Shown here: positions 34,397 through 43,176 of the stretch, piece after piece
Position numbering within the stretch: position 1 is the stretch's first letter
How the letters are laid out: the number at the start of each line of letters is the position of its first letter
Source of the DNA: Rothia terrae
GTDB lineage: Bacteria; Actinomycetota; Actinomycetes; Actinomycetales; Micrococcaceae
Length of the DNA: 59,250 bases
Direction of reading: 5' to 3'
Assembly: GCF_012396615.1 (NCBI RefSeq)
Contig: NZ_JAAXPV010000016.1
Location: 1 to 59,250 of the forward strand
Translations under genes and position numbers: made by a program
The notes under the pieces: model-generated
Seen by the model: only the letters and a program-made list of their open reading frames with translations
What the model was told of the DNA's origin: nothing
Database searches by the model: none

Positions 34397-35848
34397 ATGA
34401 GTTCTTATCGTGCAGTGGCAACACAGCCGTCGACGGTAAAACATGCACTTTCAATGAAAGGTCGCGTAGTGATTGATACTCAATCGCGTTCTGCAGTTTC
34501 AGCGCAGAACACTGAGCCTCAGCTGAAGAAAACGCTGAAGGCTCGTCATCTCTCAATGATCGCTATGGGCGGTGCAATCGGTGCTGGTCTGCTGGTGGGC
34601 TCATCAACGGCTATCGCAACTGCTGGCCCCGCGGTGATTTTGACCTATCTTATTGCCGGTCTTGTTCTCTTTGTGGTGATGCGTATGCTCGGCGAGCTCG
34701 CCTCCCTATCACCCGAAACGGGCTCATTTTCTACCTACGCCTACCGCTACATCGCGCCGTGGGCTGGATTCACAGTTGGCTGGTTGTACTGGTGGTTTTG
34801 GGCGGTCACTGCCGCTATCGAGGCAACCGCCGCCGCCGTCATTATCACCGGCTGGTTGCCAGGCCTCTCTCAGTGGGTGGTTGCAGCCGCCCTCATGGTA
34901 TTTTTTGGGGCCGCTAATCTTTTGTCCGTGAAGTCCTACGGTGAAGCCGAATTCTGGTTCTCATCCATCAAAATTGCCGCGATTTCGACCGTCATGATCA
35001 TCGGCGTCGTTGCCCTAGCAGGCGGTTTTCCCGTCACACACGCGTCCTTCACCAACCTCACCGTAGGAGGCGGATTCTTTGCCCACGGTATCGGTGGCGT
35101 CTTCACCGCTCTGCTGGCAGTTATTTTCTCCATGTTTGGCGCGGAAATAGCAACCATCGCCGCCGGTGAGTCTGAGAACCCCCGCGAAGCGGTAATCAAA
35201 GCCGTGAACTCCGTGGTTTTCCGCATCCTACTCTTCTTTGTGGGAGCTGTAGCCATTACGATTACCGTCGTGCCGTGGACGTCCATTACCCCCGGAATCT
35301 CCCCCTTTGTCACCATGTTGCAGTCGCTACATATCCCCTACGTTTCGACGGTTATGAGCATCGTGGTACTCACCGCGCTGCTGTCTTGTCTGAACGCCTC
35401 CATCTATTCATCGTCGCGCATGGTGTATTCGATGTCGCTGATCAAGGACGCGCCTGCCTCCTTCAGCGCCGTCTCGCGGGCGGGATCGCCCCGCGTGGCT
35501 GTGTTAGCCACCGCTGTCGTTGGTCTTGCCGCCACCATGTTGAACTACTTCATGCCGGAGCAGGTTTTCTCATTCTTGGTCAATACCACCGGTGCGGTCG
35601 GTATTTTTGTGTGGCTCATTATCGCGGTGTCGCACCTGCGTAGCCGTCGCATCCACCCGCTGTCAGAACAGGATGCCGGTGAGGTTTTGCGCGTACGCAC
35701 CTACCCGTACATTAACTGGGCGCTCATTGTGTTCTTGGTGGGACTCTTGATTTTCATGGGCGTCACCGAGACCCACCGCCAAGAAGTGCTGATCTCAACG
35801 GGTGTGGCTGCCGTCGTCGCGCTGGTGGGAGTGCTGAGGCACCGCTAA
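34397..35848 (+). CDS. Amino-acid permease, APC superfamily (GABA/aromatic permease-like)
   Basis: 483 residues, 12 predicted membrane segments. The first segment LSMIAMGGAIGAGLLVGSS carries the GxIGxG substrate-contact motif, and SLSPETGSFSTYAYRYIAPW is the AAT-family signature; GESENPREAV follows membrane segment 6. This group imports amino acids such as GABA, Lys or aromatic residues by proton symport. The start is uncertain: ATG at 34397 or at 34455 (MKGRVVID), neither with a strong ribosome-binding site. Monocistronic, closed by a very long hairpin. Confidence 0.9.
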   Translation: MSSYRAVATQPSTVKHALSMKGRVVIDTQSRSAVSAQNTEPQLKKTLKARHLSMIAMGGAIGAGLLVGSSTAIATAGPAVILTYLIAGLVLFVVMRMLGELASLSPETGSFSTYAYRYIAPWAGFTVGWLYWWFWAVTAAIEATAAAVIITGWLPGLSQWVVAAALMVFFGAANLLSVKSYGEAEFWFSSIKIAAISTVMIIGVVALAGGFPVTHASFTNLTVGGGFFAHGIGGVFTALLAVIFSMFGAEIATIAAGESENPREAVIKAVNSVVFRILLFFVGAVAITITVVPWTSITPGISPFVTMLQSLHIPYVSTVMSIVVLTALLSCLNASIYSSSRMVYSMSLIKDAPASFSAVSRAGSPRVAVLATAVVGLAATMLNYFMPEQVFSFLVNTTGAVGIFVWLIIAVSHLRSRRIHPLSEQDAGEVLRVRTYPYINWALIVFLVGLLIFMGVTETHRQEVLISTGVAAVVALVGVLRHR

Positions 35849-35863
35849 GCCCCAGCCGCTATC

Positions 35864-35924
35864 CGCGAGGGGTCAGGTACCGTTCAAAAACTAGGGTTCT
35901 TTGAACGATACCTGACCCCTCGCG
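35864..35924. terminator. Very long bidirectional terminator hairpin
   Basis: CGCGAGGGGTCAGGTA...TTCAAA pairs with TTTGAA...TACCTGACCCCTCGCG over about 24 positions with a small internal mismatch, loop of about 11 bases, between convergent permease and CopD-CtaG genes. Confidence 0.8.
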
Positions 35925-35936
35925 TGCGTCTAAAAC

Positions 35937-38084
35937 CTATCGACGCTCATCCCGTTCAGCGTACTGCGCGAACATCTCGTTGTAGGCGTTCAGTTCAGCA
36001 TCGCCATCGCGATCTGCCTGACGGTCCAGACGCTTGGACAGTTTCTTATCCGCCGCTGCCCACTGGATAGCAACAATAATTGCGACCACCATGGTGGGAA
36101 TTTCACCCATGCCCCACATAATCGCGCCGCCCAGTTGCTGGTCTTCCAGCGCGGTGCCGCCCCACGTGCGTCCGAGATTACCGAACCAGGACGCCAGTAG
36201 CAGTGCCTTGCCGTGCATAATCGCAATGCCCACAAAGGCGTGATAACCCAGCGTCACAATCAGCAGAACTAAACGCATGGGGTACGCAGGACGGTGCGGG
36301 ATAGGGTCAATGCCGATGAGGACCAGCACAAAGAGGTAGCCGGTGAGCAAGAAGTGAATCAGCATGAATTCGTGGCCCACGTGGTAGCGCATTGAGATGC
36401 CAAACAGCGGGGTGAAGTACATGATGATCAGAGATCCCGCGAAGTTCATACCGGCGAAAATCGGGTTAGTAATAACCTTTGACCAGGTGGAATGTACAAG
36501 ACGCAAAATCCATTCACGAGGTCCGCGGGTGCCGTCCTGGCGCGGTTCAAGTGCGCGAAGTAGCAGCGTAATCGGTGCGCCCATGACTAGGAAGGTCGGG
36601 ATAATCATGGTCAACGACATGTGCTCCACCATGTGCGCTGAGAACAGCACCTGCGAGTAGACCGCCAGCGATCCCGAGGTCACAAAGTGCAGCAGGAAGA
36701 GCCCCACCAGCCATGACGCGGTGCGCAGGATACTCCACGTGCCGCCCACACGCTTGACGCGCGCGAACGCCCAGAGGTAAACAAATGCCAAGAAAATAAT
36801 GAGAGCTACCCAGAACCAGTCGATACGCCACTGGGTGAACCATTCTGCAACGTGCGGCTCCGGCGGCATTTCGTAGTCGGTGATGATGCGTACCGGAGAC
36901 GCGTCCACCGGCAATTCTTCGGGCTTAGGTGGAGCGGTGCGCGAGAGCGAAACAGCTAAGCCCATCACGCCACCCATAATGATTAGCTCCGCGATAATTG
37001 CCTGCCAAACGCCGGCGAGACCAGAAACCTTCCCGGTTTCCATCTGCGGAATCAGACGCAGACGATGAGTTGCACCAATCGCACCCAACACCAGGGTAAG
37101 GGCGAGCTTAAGAATCAGCAGGGTGCCGTAAGCAGTGGCAAGGTTAGCCCACGAGTACATGCGCAAATCACCGTTGATAATGCCCGAAATTGTTACCAGC
37201 ACAAAGCTGAACAGAGCAACCATTGAGTAGCGTTTGAGAACCGCGACGGCCATCGGTGCACGGCGTGAGGATGCGGTTTTTTCACCGCGCGCGCTTTCGG
37301 CGACGGTGCCGGTGCCAGCGTCCTTACCGGAGATACTGCGAGCAATAAACGCCAGCGCAATCAGCCCACCGCACCACAGGCTCACACCCAAAACGTGCAG
37401 GCCCAGCGAGTTGACCGCCGCCATGTGGTCGTCGCCGCCTGATGAGTGACCGGTCAGCGCCAGCGTCACGATGCCCAGTAGGGACAATCCGCAAGTCACT
37501 AGCAGGCCTGTCAGCGAGCGCACCGCAAAGGTCAGGGTAGAGACAACCGCCGCAACAATGACGGTGGTTGCCTGCGCCTGACCTGCGGTAATGGTGGTGA
37601 TATAGCTGACGAGCTCGTCGGTGTAAGAATTAGAGGTGCTGACGCCGCGTCCTGAAATTTCAGCGTACGAGAGCACGAGCTGGGCGATTGCCGCAAGCGT
37701 CCACACCACGGATGCTGCCGAGGCTAGAGTCATCAGCCGCGTGAAACCTGGGTATTCGTCGCGGCCGATGTTCTTGAGGCGTTGCTCTTTGTTGTAGGCG
37801 TGAGCCATGTTGTAGGATGCGCGTCGGCGGGTGTCATCGGCAAAGCGCGGCACAATGCCGATAGCAAAAACCAGCGAACCGATGACTGTCGCCATCGCAA
37901 AGTTCTCAATGATTTCTGCAATCGGCAGCAGCCAGCGCACTACCGGGCCGGCATCGGCTAGTTCGGTGCCAGCGTTCGCGCCGGTCACCACAAAAGAAAC
38001 CGCTAAGAATACAAGTGCGGCAAGCGGAAACGACCACACCCACAGCGGTGACAGTGTTTTAGCAGGTGCTACTGATGTACTCAT
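35937..38084 (-). CDS. CopD-type copper import domain fused to CtaG (cytochrome oxidase assembly)
   Basis: 715 residues with about 16 membrane segments. The N-terminal half (about 1-400) is CopD-like with HSSGGDDHMAAVNSLGLHVLG, rich in conserved His. The C-terminal half is caa3-type CtaG, with YSQVLFSAHMVEHMSLTMI, PLFGISMRYHVGHEFMLIHF and WWGNLGRTWGG-like helices that hold metal-binding His residues. The fusion would move copper across the membrane and pass it to cytochrome oxidase. Last gene of a minus-strand cluster with DyP, PCuAC and CopC. Confidence 0.92.
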   Translation of the reverse strand: MSTSVAPAKTLSPLWVWSFPLAALVFLAVSFVVTGANAGTELADAGPVVRWLLPIAEIIENFAMATVIGSLVFAIGIVPRFADDTRRRASYNMAHAYNKEQRLKNIGRDEYPGFTRLMTLASAASVVWTLAAIAQLVLSYAEISGRGVSTSNSYTDELVSYITTITAGQAQATTVIVAAVVSTLTFAVRSLTGLLVTCGLSLLGIVTLALTGHSSGGDDHMAAVNSLGLHVLGVSLWCGGLIALAFIARSISGKDAGTGTVAESARGEKTASSRRAPMAVAVLKRYSMVALFSFVLVTISGIINGDLRMYSWANLATAYGTLLILKLALTLVLGAIGATHRLRLIPQMETGKVSGLAGVWQAIIAELIIMGGVMGLAVSLSRTAPPKPEELPVDASPVRIITDYEMPPEPHVAEWFTQWRIDWFWVALIIFLAFVYLWAFARVKRVGGTWSILRTASWLVGLFLLHFVTSGSLAVYSQVLFSAHMVEHMSLTMIIPTFLVMGAPITLLLRALEPRQDGTRGPREWILRLVHSTWSKVITNPIFAGMNFAGSLIIMYFTPLFGISMRYHVGHEFMLIHFLLTGYLFVLVLIGIDPIPHRPAYPMRLVLLIVTLGYHAFVGIAIMHGKALLLASWFGNLGRTWGGTALEDQQLGGAIMWGMGEIPTMVVAIIVAIQWAAADKKLSKRLDRQADRDGDAELNAYNEMFAQYAERDERR

Positions 38085-38107
38085 GCGTGTTCCTTGTGGT
38101 GGTGATG

Positions 38108-39448
38108 TTAGCTAAAAAGCGCTTGGCCGATGAACTGGTCTTCACGGCATCCGGCGGGGATGGCAAAGACAGCTGAGCCAATAGGAGTAGTCCATGTATT
38201 GAGCATATCTAACTCCGCAAGGCGTTGCTGAATGGGCACAAACTGCTGGATGGGATCCGCTTGGTATGAGCAGAAAATCAGGCCCGTTTGTGAGATACCG
38301 CCGGTGATATCCCCGTGTTGCGAGATGCCGCTGGCGTGGCTGACCGGCAAATCATAGTTGTAGGGGCGGCGCAGGATGCGTTCGACCTCTTTTTCTGGGG
38401 CAGCACGGCGAATATGGGCGTAGGGTGCGATAACGGTAAGGCCCAGCTCGTTGGTGGCGCCAAGGTCGGCAACGTCGTGCTCGTTGGTGCCCGTGAGTGG
38501 TGCACCGTTTGAGAGCTTGCGCCCCACAGCGTCCTCGCGTGCTGGTCTGTCCGATAAATCCCAGGTGTCCATGTTCATGTGGATGCGTCGAATCACTAAC
38601 GATGTACCGCCCGGCTCCCATGCCTGCACGCCTTCAAGATTCTGGCCCCACACATACTGGTTCATGGTGTCATCAGCGCTGGTGGGGTTGATTGTCCCAT
38701 CAATCTGGCCGAACAGGTTACGGGTGGTTTCTCCCGGGTTCTCGCTACCGTACGAGCGTCGAAAGCCTTCTTGCACCCAGCGGATAGAGCCGAACGAGCG
38801 CAGACCTTTAAGCAGGGCACGCTGCGCGTGTGCGAGCGTCACGCGGTCATCGGCACACAGCTGAAGTAAAAGATCACCGTCGTTCCACGCATCGTCTAGC
38901 CTGTCGATCTGTTTGAAGGCGGGAAGCGGTTTCAGCCAGTCAGGTTTTTTCTCCGGCGCCACAATGTCGAAGATGCGTTCACCAAAGCCGACAGTAACCG
39001 TCAGGTTAGCTGGCACAGCCGCTAACTCGGGTTCTTGGTCCACGATAGGCGCTTGACCGGCAGTGAGCTGGGTAGCGTCTTGGGTGAGGATTCTCAGCAG
39101 GCGTGCGACAGCGTCCTTAGTGGTATTTTCCGCTAAGTCAAAAGCAATAAATTGCCCGTATGCCGGTGGCGGTGTGTCAATTCCAGCCTGCTTATCGCCG
39201 TAAAATCCCACCGTGGCGGTCGAAAGATTCGGCGTATATTCAGGGGATTGGGAGGACGCGTAGGCGTACGCTGACCCCGCGCCGGCAACTACTCCTGCAC
39301 CAGCTCCTAGACCCGCCGCGATGGCGGTCCGTCTACTCCAGCCAGTGGGGGTTTGCTCCCCCGCTGCTGGTGTTACCCGGGGTAAAGAGCTGTCGTCGGG
39401 TAGCTTTTGTGTATCGTGCGCCTGCCGAGAATCACTCATCTCATTCAC
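38108..39448 (-). CDS. Dye-decolourising (DyP-type) haem peroxidase, Tat-exported
   Basis: 446 residues. A twin-arginine signal GWSRRTAIAAGLGAGAG is followed by an Ala/Gly-rich membrane stretch. The DyP motif GxxDG appears in NLFGQIDGTINP, with the distal Asp, and the proximal haem His is most likely in VIRRIHMNMD. Related to EfeB, which works in iron release or deferrochelation. Here it is embedded in a copper cluster (stop 23 bases before copD-ctaG start; start 3 bases after the PCuAC gene stop), so a role in oxidative protection at the envelope or haem/iron handling is likely. Confidence 0.93.
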   Translation of the reverse strand: MNEMSDSRQAHDTQKLPDDSSLPRVTPAAGEQTPTGWSRRTAIAAGLGAGAGVVAGAGSAYAYASSQSPEYTPNLSTATVGFYGDKQAGIDTPPPAYGQFIAFDLAENTTKDAVARLLRILTQDATQLTAGQAPIVDQEPELAAVPANLTVTVGFGERIFDIVAPEKKPDWLKPLPAFKQIDRLDDAWNDGDLLLQLCADDRVTLAHAQRALLKGLRSFGSIRWVQEGFRRSYGSENPGETTRNLFGQIDGTINPTSADDTMNQYVWGQNLEGVQAWEPGGTSLVIRRIHMNMDTWDLSDRPAREDAVGRKLSNGAPLTGTNEHDVADLGATNELGLTVIAPYAHIRRAAPEKEVERILRRPYNYDLPVSHASGISQHGDITGGISQTGLIFCSYQADPIQQFVPIQQRLAELDMLNTWTTPIGSAVFAIPAGCREDQFIGQALFS

Positions 39449-39451
39449 ACC

Positions 39452-40132
39452 TTAGTGAGAGTGGCACTCGGGCAGTGCTGACTCGCTGGCAGAAGCTGAA
39501 TGCGACATCGCAGAGTGGTCCATGGATGAATGATCCATGTTCTCCATATCGCCCATCTCCTGGTCACTGTGTTCAGCTGACTCCGATGCAGTAGCCGATG
39601 CACTCTCACCGGGGGCGTATTTCTCTTGAGCGCCCTGGTAATCGCGCACCTCAAAAGTGAAAGTCTGCGATGAGCCGTCCTCGAGCTTCACGGTAATCTC
39701 AGCATTGTTGCCGGTTTTCAGCGAGCATCCTACGTTCATGAGCATAATGTGGTCGCCACCGGGCGCCAGTTCGTGGCTGGCACCGGGTTCGATGGTGAAG
39801 CCGTCTGTTGCTTCTTTCATCTGCGAGGTGCCCGTATTGGGATCAATTTCAGTCACGTGCAACTGCACGTCGTCAGAGATATCGGTGGTGGCGCCGGTGA
39901 TTTTAACCGGCTGGTCGCTATTGTTGGTGACAGTGCCAAATGCCGCCGTCATACCGTTGTCTGCGGCTTTAATCCACGGCTGAGAAATGCTCAACGCGCC
40001 TTCAGATGAGGCGCTGACAGAAGCGCTAGAATCCCCTGCGTTAGTGGATTGGTCCGCCGCCGAGCAACCGCTCAGGGCAAGAACAGACAGGGACGCTACC
40101 GCCATGAAGGCACGCAAAGATGAAGTTTTCAA
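39452..40132 (-). CDS. Periplasmic copper chaperone PCu(A)C, lipoprotein
   Basis: 226 residues from TTG at 40132, chosen because AAAGGA lies 8 bases upstream; the longer frame has no ribosome-binding site. Signal peptide with lipobox LALSGCSA, so lipid-anchored. The PCuAC domain (about 60-185) has the copper motif HxnM-x10-M-x21-HxM represented by LHVTEIDPN...MKEA and HIMLMNVGC. The C-terminal tail is rich in His and Met (MENMDHSSMDHSAMSHSA), a likely second copper site. Delivers Cu(I) to cytochrome oxidase. Co-transcribed with CopC upstream and DyP downstream. Confidence 0.9.
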   Translation of the reverse strand: MKTSSLRAFMAVASLSVLALSGCSAADQSTNAGDSSASVSASSEGALSISQPWIKAADNGMTAAFGTVTNNSDQPVKITGATTDISDDVQLHVTEIDPNTGTSQMKEATDGFTIEPGASHELAPGGDHIMLMNVGCSLKTGNNAEITVKLEDGSSQTFTFEVRDYQGAQEKYAPGESASATASESAEHSDQEMGDMENMDHSSMDHSAMSHSASASESALPECHSH

Positions 40133-40163
40133 GAGTGTGTTCCTTTTATGAAAAATGTTGTGT

Positions 40164-40721
40164 TTAACGCTTGCGGTTCTTAGCCAAGACGGTTGCCAGC
40201 ACGCCCAGAACAGCAAGTGCTGCTACCGCGAAGATGCCGATGTTCAGCGGGGTGAAGCCGGTCTTCGCATCCGCGTTTTCGGATGCTGCTTCGGCAGGTG
40301 CTGCAGTTTCTGAGGGCTGCGCTGAGGAACCTGCCTGTGCACCGTTACCAACAGTGAACTTGTACTCGCCCTGAATGGGGTGACCGTCAGATGAAACGAC
40401 GCGCCAGGTCACCGTGTAGGTCTCATCGGTTGCGTCACTCGACTTAATGTTCTGAACGACGTCGCGTCCTTCAGTTTTCGCGTCGCCGTCGCTTACCACG
40501 TCACCGGCTGAGTTCGTCACACGAACTTCGTTACCGATTTCCATGATCTCTGCACTGTAGGTCAGGGTGATTTCTTGCGGGGTGCTCTGCAATGACGCGT
40601 CCGCAGCCGGATCGGATGACACCAGCTCGTCGTGTGCCTGTGCAGGGCTCATGCCCAGCAATGCGAAAAAAGCGAAGAAAAGAGCAAGCAAGATGTTACG
40701 GGGTTTAGTCTGTGAAGACAT
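40164..40721 (-). CDS. CopC-domain copper-binding protein with C-terminal anchor
   Basis: 185 residues from the ATG at 40721 with AAGGA upstream. The signal peptide ends in SPAQAHDELVSSDP; after cleavage the mature protein begins with His, which is a ligand in the CopC copper site together with the internal DGHPIQGEY His. A Ser/Ala/Pro linker leads to a C-terminal membrane helix (IGIFAVAALAVLGVLATVL). Typical partner of CopD. First clear copper gene of the minus-strand cluster. Confidence 0.93.
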   Translation of the reverse strand: MSSQTKPRNILLALFFAFFALLGMSPAQAHDELVSSDPAADASLQSTPQEITLTYSAEIMEIGNEVRVTNSAGDVVSDGDAKTEGRDVVQNIKSSDATDETYTVTWRVVSSDGHPIQGEYKFTVGNGAQAGSSAQPSETAAPAEAASENADAKTGFTPLNIGIFAVAALAVLGVLATVLAKNRKR

Positions 40722-40733
40722 CACAATTTATCC

Positions 40734-41360
40734 TTATAGAGTTGAAAATGAGTGGGTTACAAAAGGTCCGCAAGGAACGGGCGGCCCTCTGCTTCCACAG
40801 GCTTTCACTAAAAGATAAAGACGAGATGTCGGCGCATAATCGATGCACAGACGGATAACCTTGGCAGGTATACGTAGCTGCACGGTAACAAGCTGCCACA
40901 GTCGCTCAATGGACGCGCTAGCAAGGTGCGCGCAACGTATCAGAGCTTGCTCGCCACGGCTCAGCACCGCAAAGGTGAGAACGGCTGCCACAAGGTGGCT
41001 AGCCCACATGCCCCATGATGCCGGTTCGTGAGCAACGGTAACGACATTCAGCTGCTGAACCGCAGCATGATGCGCGTGCCCGGCCCCGGCGACAGAACTC
41101 AGATGAGCGCCGTGATGCCCCGAGAAAATCAGGTGGTAAATCCCCTGAGATGCAGCAACCGCAAGCGCCAAGGGCAGGCGTCCTAGCCCGCGTCCAGCAA
41201 TAAACACGCTAACCATCGCAGACAGCGAAGTACACAAAGCCCACACAAGCGGATGCGGAAGCTCACCGCCTGCCAGACCGTGCGAGGCAGCACCCAGCAT
41301 GGTCGCGCAGGTAGCAACCGTCCAACCACGCACCAGAGCAACAACGCGCGATACAGCCAC
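40734..41360 (-). CDS. Unrecognised His-rich membrane protein in the copper cluster
   Basis: 208 residues, four to five predicted membrane segments. The central loop FSGHHGAHLSSVAGAGHAHH contains six His within about 20 residues, a likely metal-binding stretch. The gene ends 10 bases before the CopC start codon, so it is the first gene of the cluster and probably co-transcribed. No family recognised; a role in copper sensing or passage through the membrane is an inference from position and His content. The C-terminal 70 residues have no clear fold. Confidence 0.7.
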   Translation of the reverse strand: MAVSRVVALVRGWTVATCATMLGAASHGLAGGELPHPLVWALCTSLSAMVSVFIAGRGLGRLPLALAVAASQGIYHLIFSGHHGAHLSSVAGAGHAHHAAVQQLNVVTVAHEPASWGMWASHLVAAVLTFAVLSRGEQALIRCAHLASASIERLWQLVTVQLRIPAKVIRLCIDYAPTSRLYLLVKACGSRGPPVPCGPFVTHSFSTL

Positions 41361-41461
41361 GGTGATACTCCTTTACAGCGGGTTGGATGCGTTCATCACG
41401 CAGGACAGATACACACCATTCTACAGCGTCTGCTCACCGCATAAGATCCAACTTTTAAACA

Positions 41462-41499
41462 AAAAAGTCGCCTCACCAACGATGGTGAAGCGACTTTTT
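41462..41499. terminator. Bidirectional terminator after the HU gene
   Basis: AAAAAGTCGCCTCACC and GGTGAAGCGACTTTTT (one mismatch) pair around ATGATCGT-like 6-base loop; A and T runs make it work in both directions. Confidence 0.88.
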
Positions 41500-41537
41500 A
41501 CGAGGGAATCCCCGTTAGAGCTTAGAATCTCAAAGAA

Positions 41538-41822
41538 TTACTTCTTTGAAACAGCAGCTTTCAGCTTTGAACCAGCGGTCAGCTTAACGCCGTGACCTGC
41601 CGGAATCTGAATGGTTTCGCCGGTCTGAGGGTTGCGGCCGGTGCGTGCTGCACGGTCAGTGCGCTCGATTGCCATCCAACCGGGGATGGTGATCTTTTCG
41701 CCCTGAGCAACTGAAGACTCGAAAACCTGGAACAGTGCGTCGAGCACACCGTTTACTGCTGCCTGGCTGGTGCCAGCCTTGTCTGCAACCTCTGCAACGA
41801 GTTCGCTACGGTTCTTAGCCAT
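41538..41822 (-). CDS. hup: DNA-binding protein HU
   Basis: 94 residues. KNRSELVAEVADKAGTSQAA is the N-terminal dimerisation helix; GRNPQTGETIQIPAGHGVKL is the DNA-clasping arm with the conserved Arg-Asn-Pro-x-Thr-Gly. No C-terminal Lys/Ala-rich tail such as mycobacterial HupB. Nucleoid-associated. Ribosome-binding site AGGAGGGA. It follows rpsN by 67 bases on the same strand and may share its transcript. Confidence 0.96.
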   Translation of the reverse strand: MAKNRSELVAEVADKAGTSQAAVNGVLDALFQVFESSVAQGEKITIPGWMAIERTDRAARTGRNPQTGETIQIPAGHGVKLTAGSKLKAAVSKK

Positions 41823-41889
41823 TAGATGTCCCTCCTGAGACGTAATACATGAGGTGAGGTTTTTAGCTTAGCAAACCTCACGTCACAAT

Positions 41890-42195
41890 TTACCAGCTTG
41901 ACTTGGTGATGCCGGGAAGCTCGCCGCGGTGCGCCATGTTACGGAAGCGAACACGTGAGATACCGAACTTCTGGAAGGTACCACGGGGACGACCGTCGAT
42001 CTGGTCACGGTTGCGTACGCGAACGGGTGAAGCGTTGCGGGGAAGCTTCTGCAAGCCTACGCGCGCTGCTTCGCGCTCCTCGGGTGACGCGTTTTCGTCG
42101 ATGAGGGTCTTCTTGAGCTGTTCGCGCTTTTCAGCGTAGCGAGCAACGATGACCTTGCGCTGCTCGTTGCGAGCGATCTTTGACTTCTTAGCCAT
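41890..42195 (-). CDS. rpsN: Ribosomal protein S14, zinc-free form
   Basis: 101 residues, the long type without the CXXC-X12-CXXC zinc ribbon of short S14. C-terminal [19 protein letters not shown] is the conserved rRNA-binding block. It starts 3 bases after rpmG. In actinobacteria rpmB-rpmG-rpsN of this zinc-free kind are often regulated by Zur, but I saw no clear Zur box upstream. Confidence 0.97.
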   Translation of the reverse strand: MAKKSKIARNEQRKVIVARYAEKREQLKKTLIDENASPEEREAARVGLQKLPRNASPVRVRNRDQIDGRPRGTFQKFGISRVRFRNMAHRGELPGITKSSW

Positions 42196-42198
42196 TGT

Positions 42199-42369
42199 TT
42201 AGCGCTCCTCTCGGAAGTCAACGTGCTTGCGCACTACGGGATCGTACTTCTTGAGAACCATACGATCAGGGTTGTTACGGCGGTTCTTACGGGTTACATA
42301 GGTGTAACCGGTGCCCGCAGTGGACTTGAGCTTGATGATAGGACGAACGTCCTTAGTCTTTGAAGCCAT
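42199..42369 (-). CDS. rpmG: Ribosomal protein L33, zinc-free form
   Basis: 56 residues, beginning [17 protein letters not shown] and ending [26 protein letters not shown] is the typical L33 core. No cysteine, so the zinc-free paralogue. Two bases separate it from rpmB and three from rpsN, so the three are translated from one message. Confidence 0.97.
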   Translation of the reverse strand: MASKTKDVRPIIKLKSTAGTGYTYVTRKNRRNNPDRMVLKKYDPVVRKHVDFREER

Positions 42370-42371
42370 GC

Positions 42372-42608
42372 TTAGATCTTCTCCCCGCGTGCGATGATTT
42401 CAGCTACAACTGCATCGATGCCACGAGCGTCAATTACCTTGATGCCCTTAGCTGATACGTTGAGGGTTACGTTGCGACGAAGTGAAGGTACGTAGTACTT
42501 CTTCTTCTGTACGTTCGGGTCAAAACGACGCTTGTTGCGACGGTGTGAGTGCGAGATGCTGTGTCCAAAGCCGGGAACAGCTCCGGTCACCTGGCAGACA
42601 GCTGCCAT
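42372..42608 (-). CDS. rpmB: Ribosomal protein L28, zinc-free form
   Basis: 78 residues from the ATG at 42608 (MAAVCQVTG); the start 15 bases earlier would overlap the GGAGGAGA ribosome-binding site. [20 protein letters not shown] and [12 protein letters not shown] are the L28 blocks. The CXXC pair of the zinc form is missing. First gene of rpmB-rpmG-rpsN. Confidence 0.97.
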   Translation of the reverse strand: MAAVCQVTGAVPGFGHSISHSHRRNKRRFDPNVQKKKYYVPSLRRNVTLNVSAKGIKVIDARGIDAVVAEIIARGEKI

Positions 42609-43017
42609 AGTAGTCTCCTCCAAATGTTGACGAAATGACGGTACGCAGTGTGCTTTTTAAACCGGTAAGCGGCCGGTAAAAAACAGTGAAGGCGTCCCGC
42701 CACCAAGGTAGAGCACCGGGTTATTCTCCAAGGCTAGAGTGTCTAGAATCTGTCAATTCGGGTGAGAGGCCGAAGCAGATTCTCGCCGCGGGAAAAACGG
42801 TGAAGCTTTGTTAGTGGTCGAGAGGTGTTGCCACCACTACGAACAGCCTTAAAGTCTAGGTAAATAGCGGGCTTCTTGCAAGCTGCACAGGTTTAAATCC
42901 GTTGATTTTTCGCGGTTTTATTAGCCTGTGACGATGGCGAACATTGAAGCGCGCTTTCAAAATCTTGCTTTAAGGCACTAGAAAATTATAGTTCAGATGA
43001 AGTATTTGCACAAGTCA

Positions 43018-43051
43018 GAAAGGCTTTTAGCTGTCGATCCGACAGCCTTTC
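43018..43051. terminator. Bulged hairpin, possible terminator
   Basis: GAAAGG and CTGTCG on the left pair with CGACAG and CCTTTC on the right, with a 7-base bulge CTTTTAG in the left arm. Strand of action unclear. Confidence 0.4.
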
Positions 43052-43070
43052 AATACCAACCAGCTCCCCT

Positions 43071-43090
43071 AAATTACACGCGTGCAATTT
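43071..43090. promoter_or_regulatory. Near-perfect 20-base palindrome AAATTaCACGCGTGcAATTT
   Basis: 18 of 20 positions are palindromic. Its size and two-fold symmetry suit a dimeric regulator. It lies between the divergent-facing ends of the rpmB leader and the GDSL gene 3' end, so which gene it would serve is unclear. Confidence 0.35.
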
Positions 43091-43154
43091 ACAGTGTGAC
43101 TTTAACGGCTTAACCAAGTGAAGACGGGCATACTCCTCTTAAAAATCAAGGGTT

Positions 43155-43174
43155 CCACCTTCTCTCAGAGGTGG
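43155..43174 (-). terminator. Short hairpin after the GDSL hydrolase gene
   Basis: CCACCT and AGGTGG pair around an 8-base loop directly after the stop codon on the minus strand; the T-run follows only after 12 bases, so it is a weak terminator. Confidence 0.4.
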
Positions 43175-43176
43175 CT

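Larger units (their letters stand above)
42609..43154. other. 546-bp gap upstream of rpmB without a supported gene
   Basis: Holds the rpmB promoter region (nothing decisive seen), a hairpin TAGTGGT/ACCACTA-like near 42815-42843, a hairpin with a bulged stem at 43018-43051, and a 20-base near-palindrome at 43071-43090. No open frame with a ribosome-binding site and no recognised RNA. Confidence 0.5.

Noticed and set aside
42609-43170. Zur box upstream of the zinc-free ribosomal protein genes
   Set aside because: No convincing match to an actinobacterial Zur palindrome was visible, so no Zur site is annotated.
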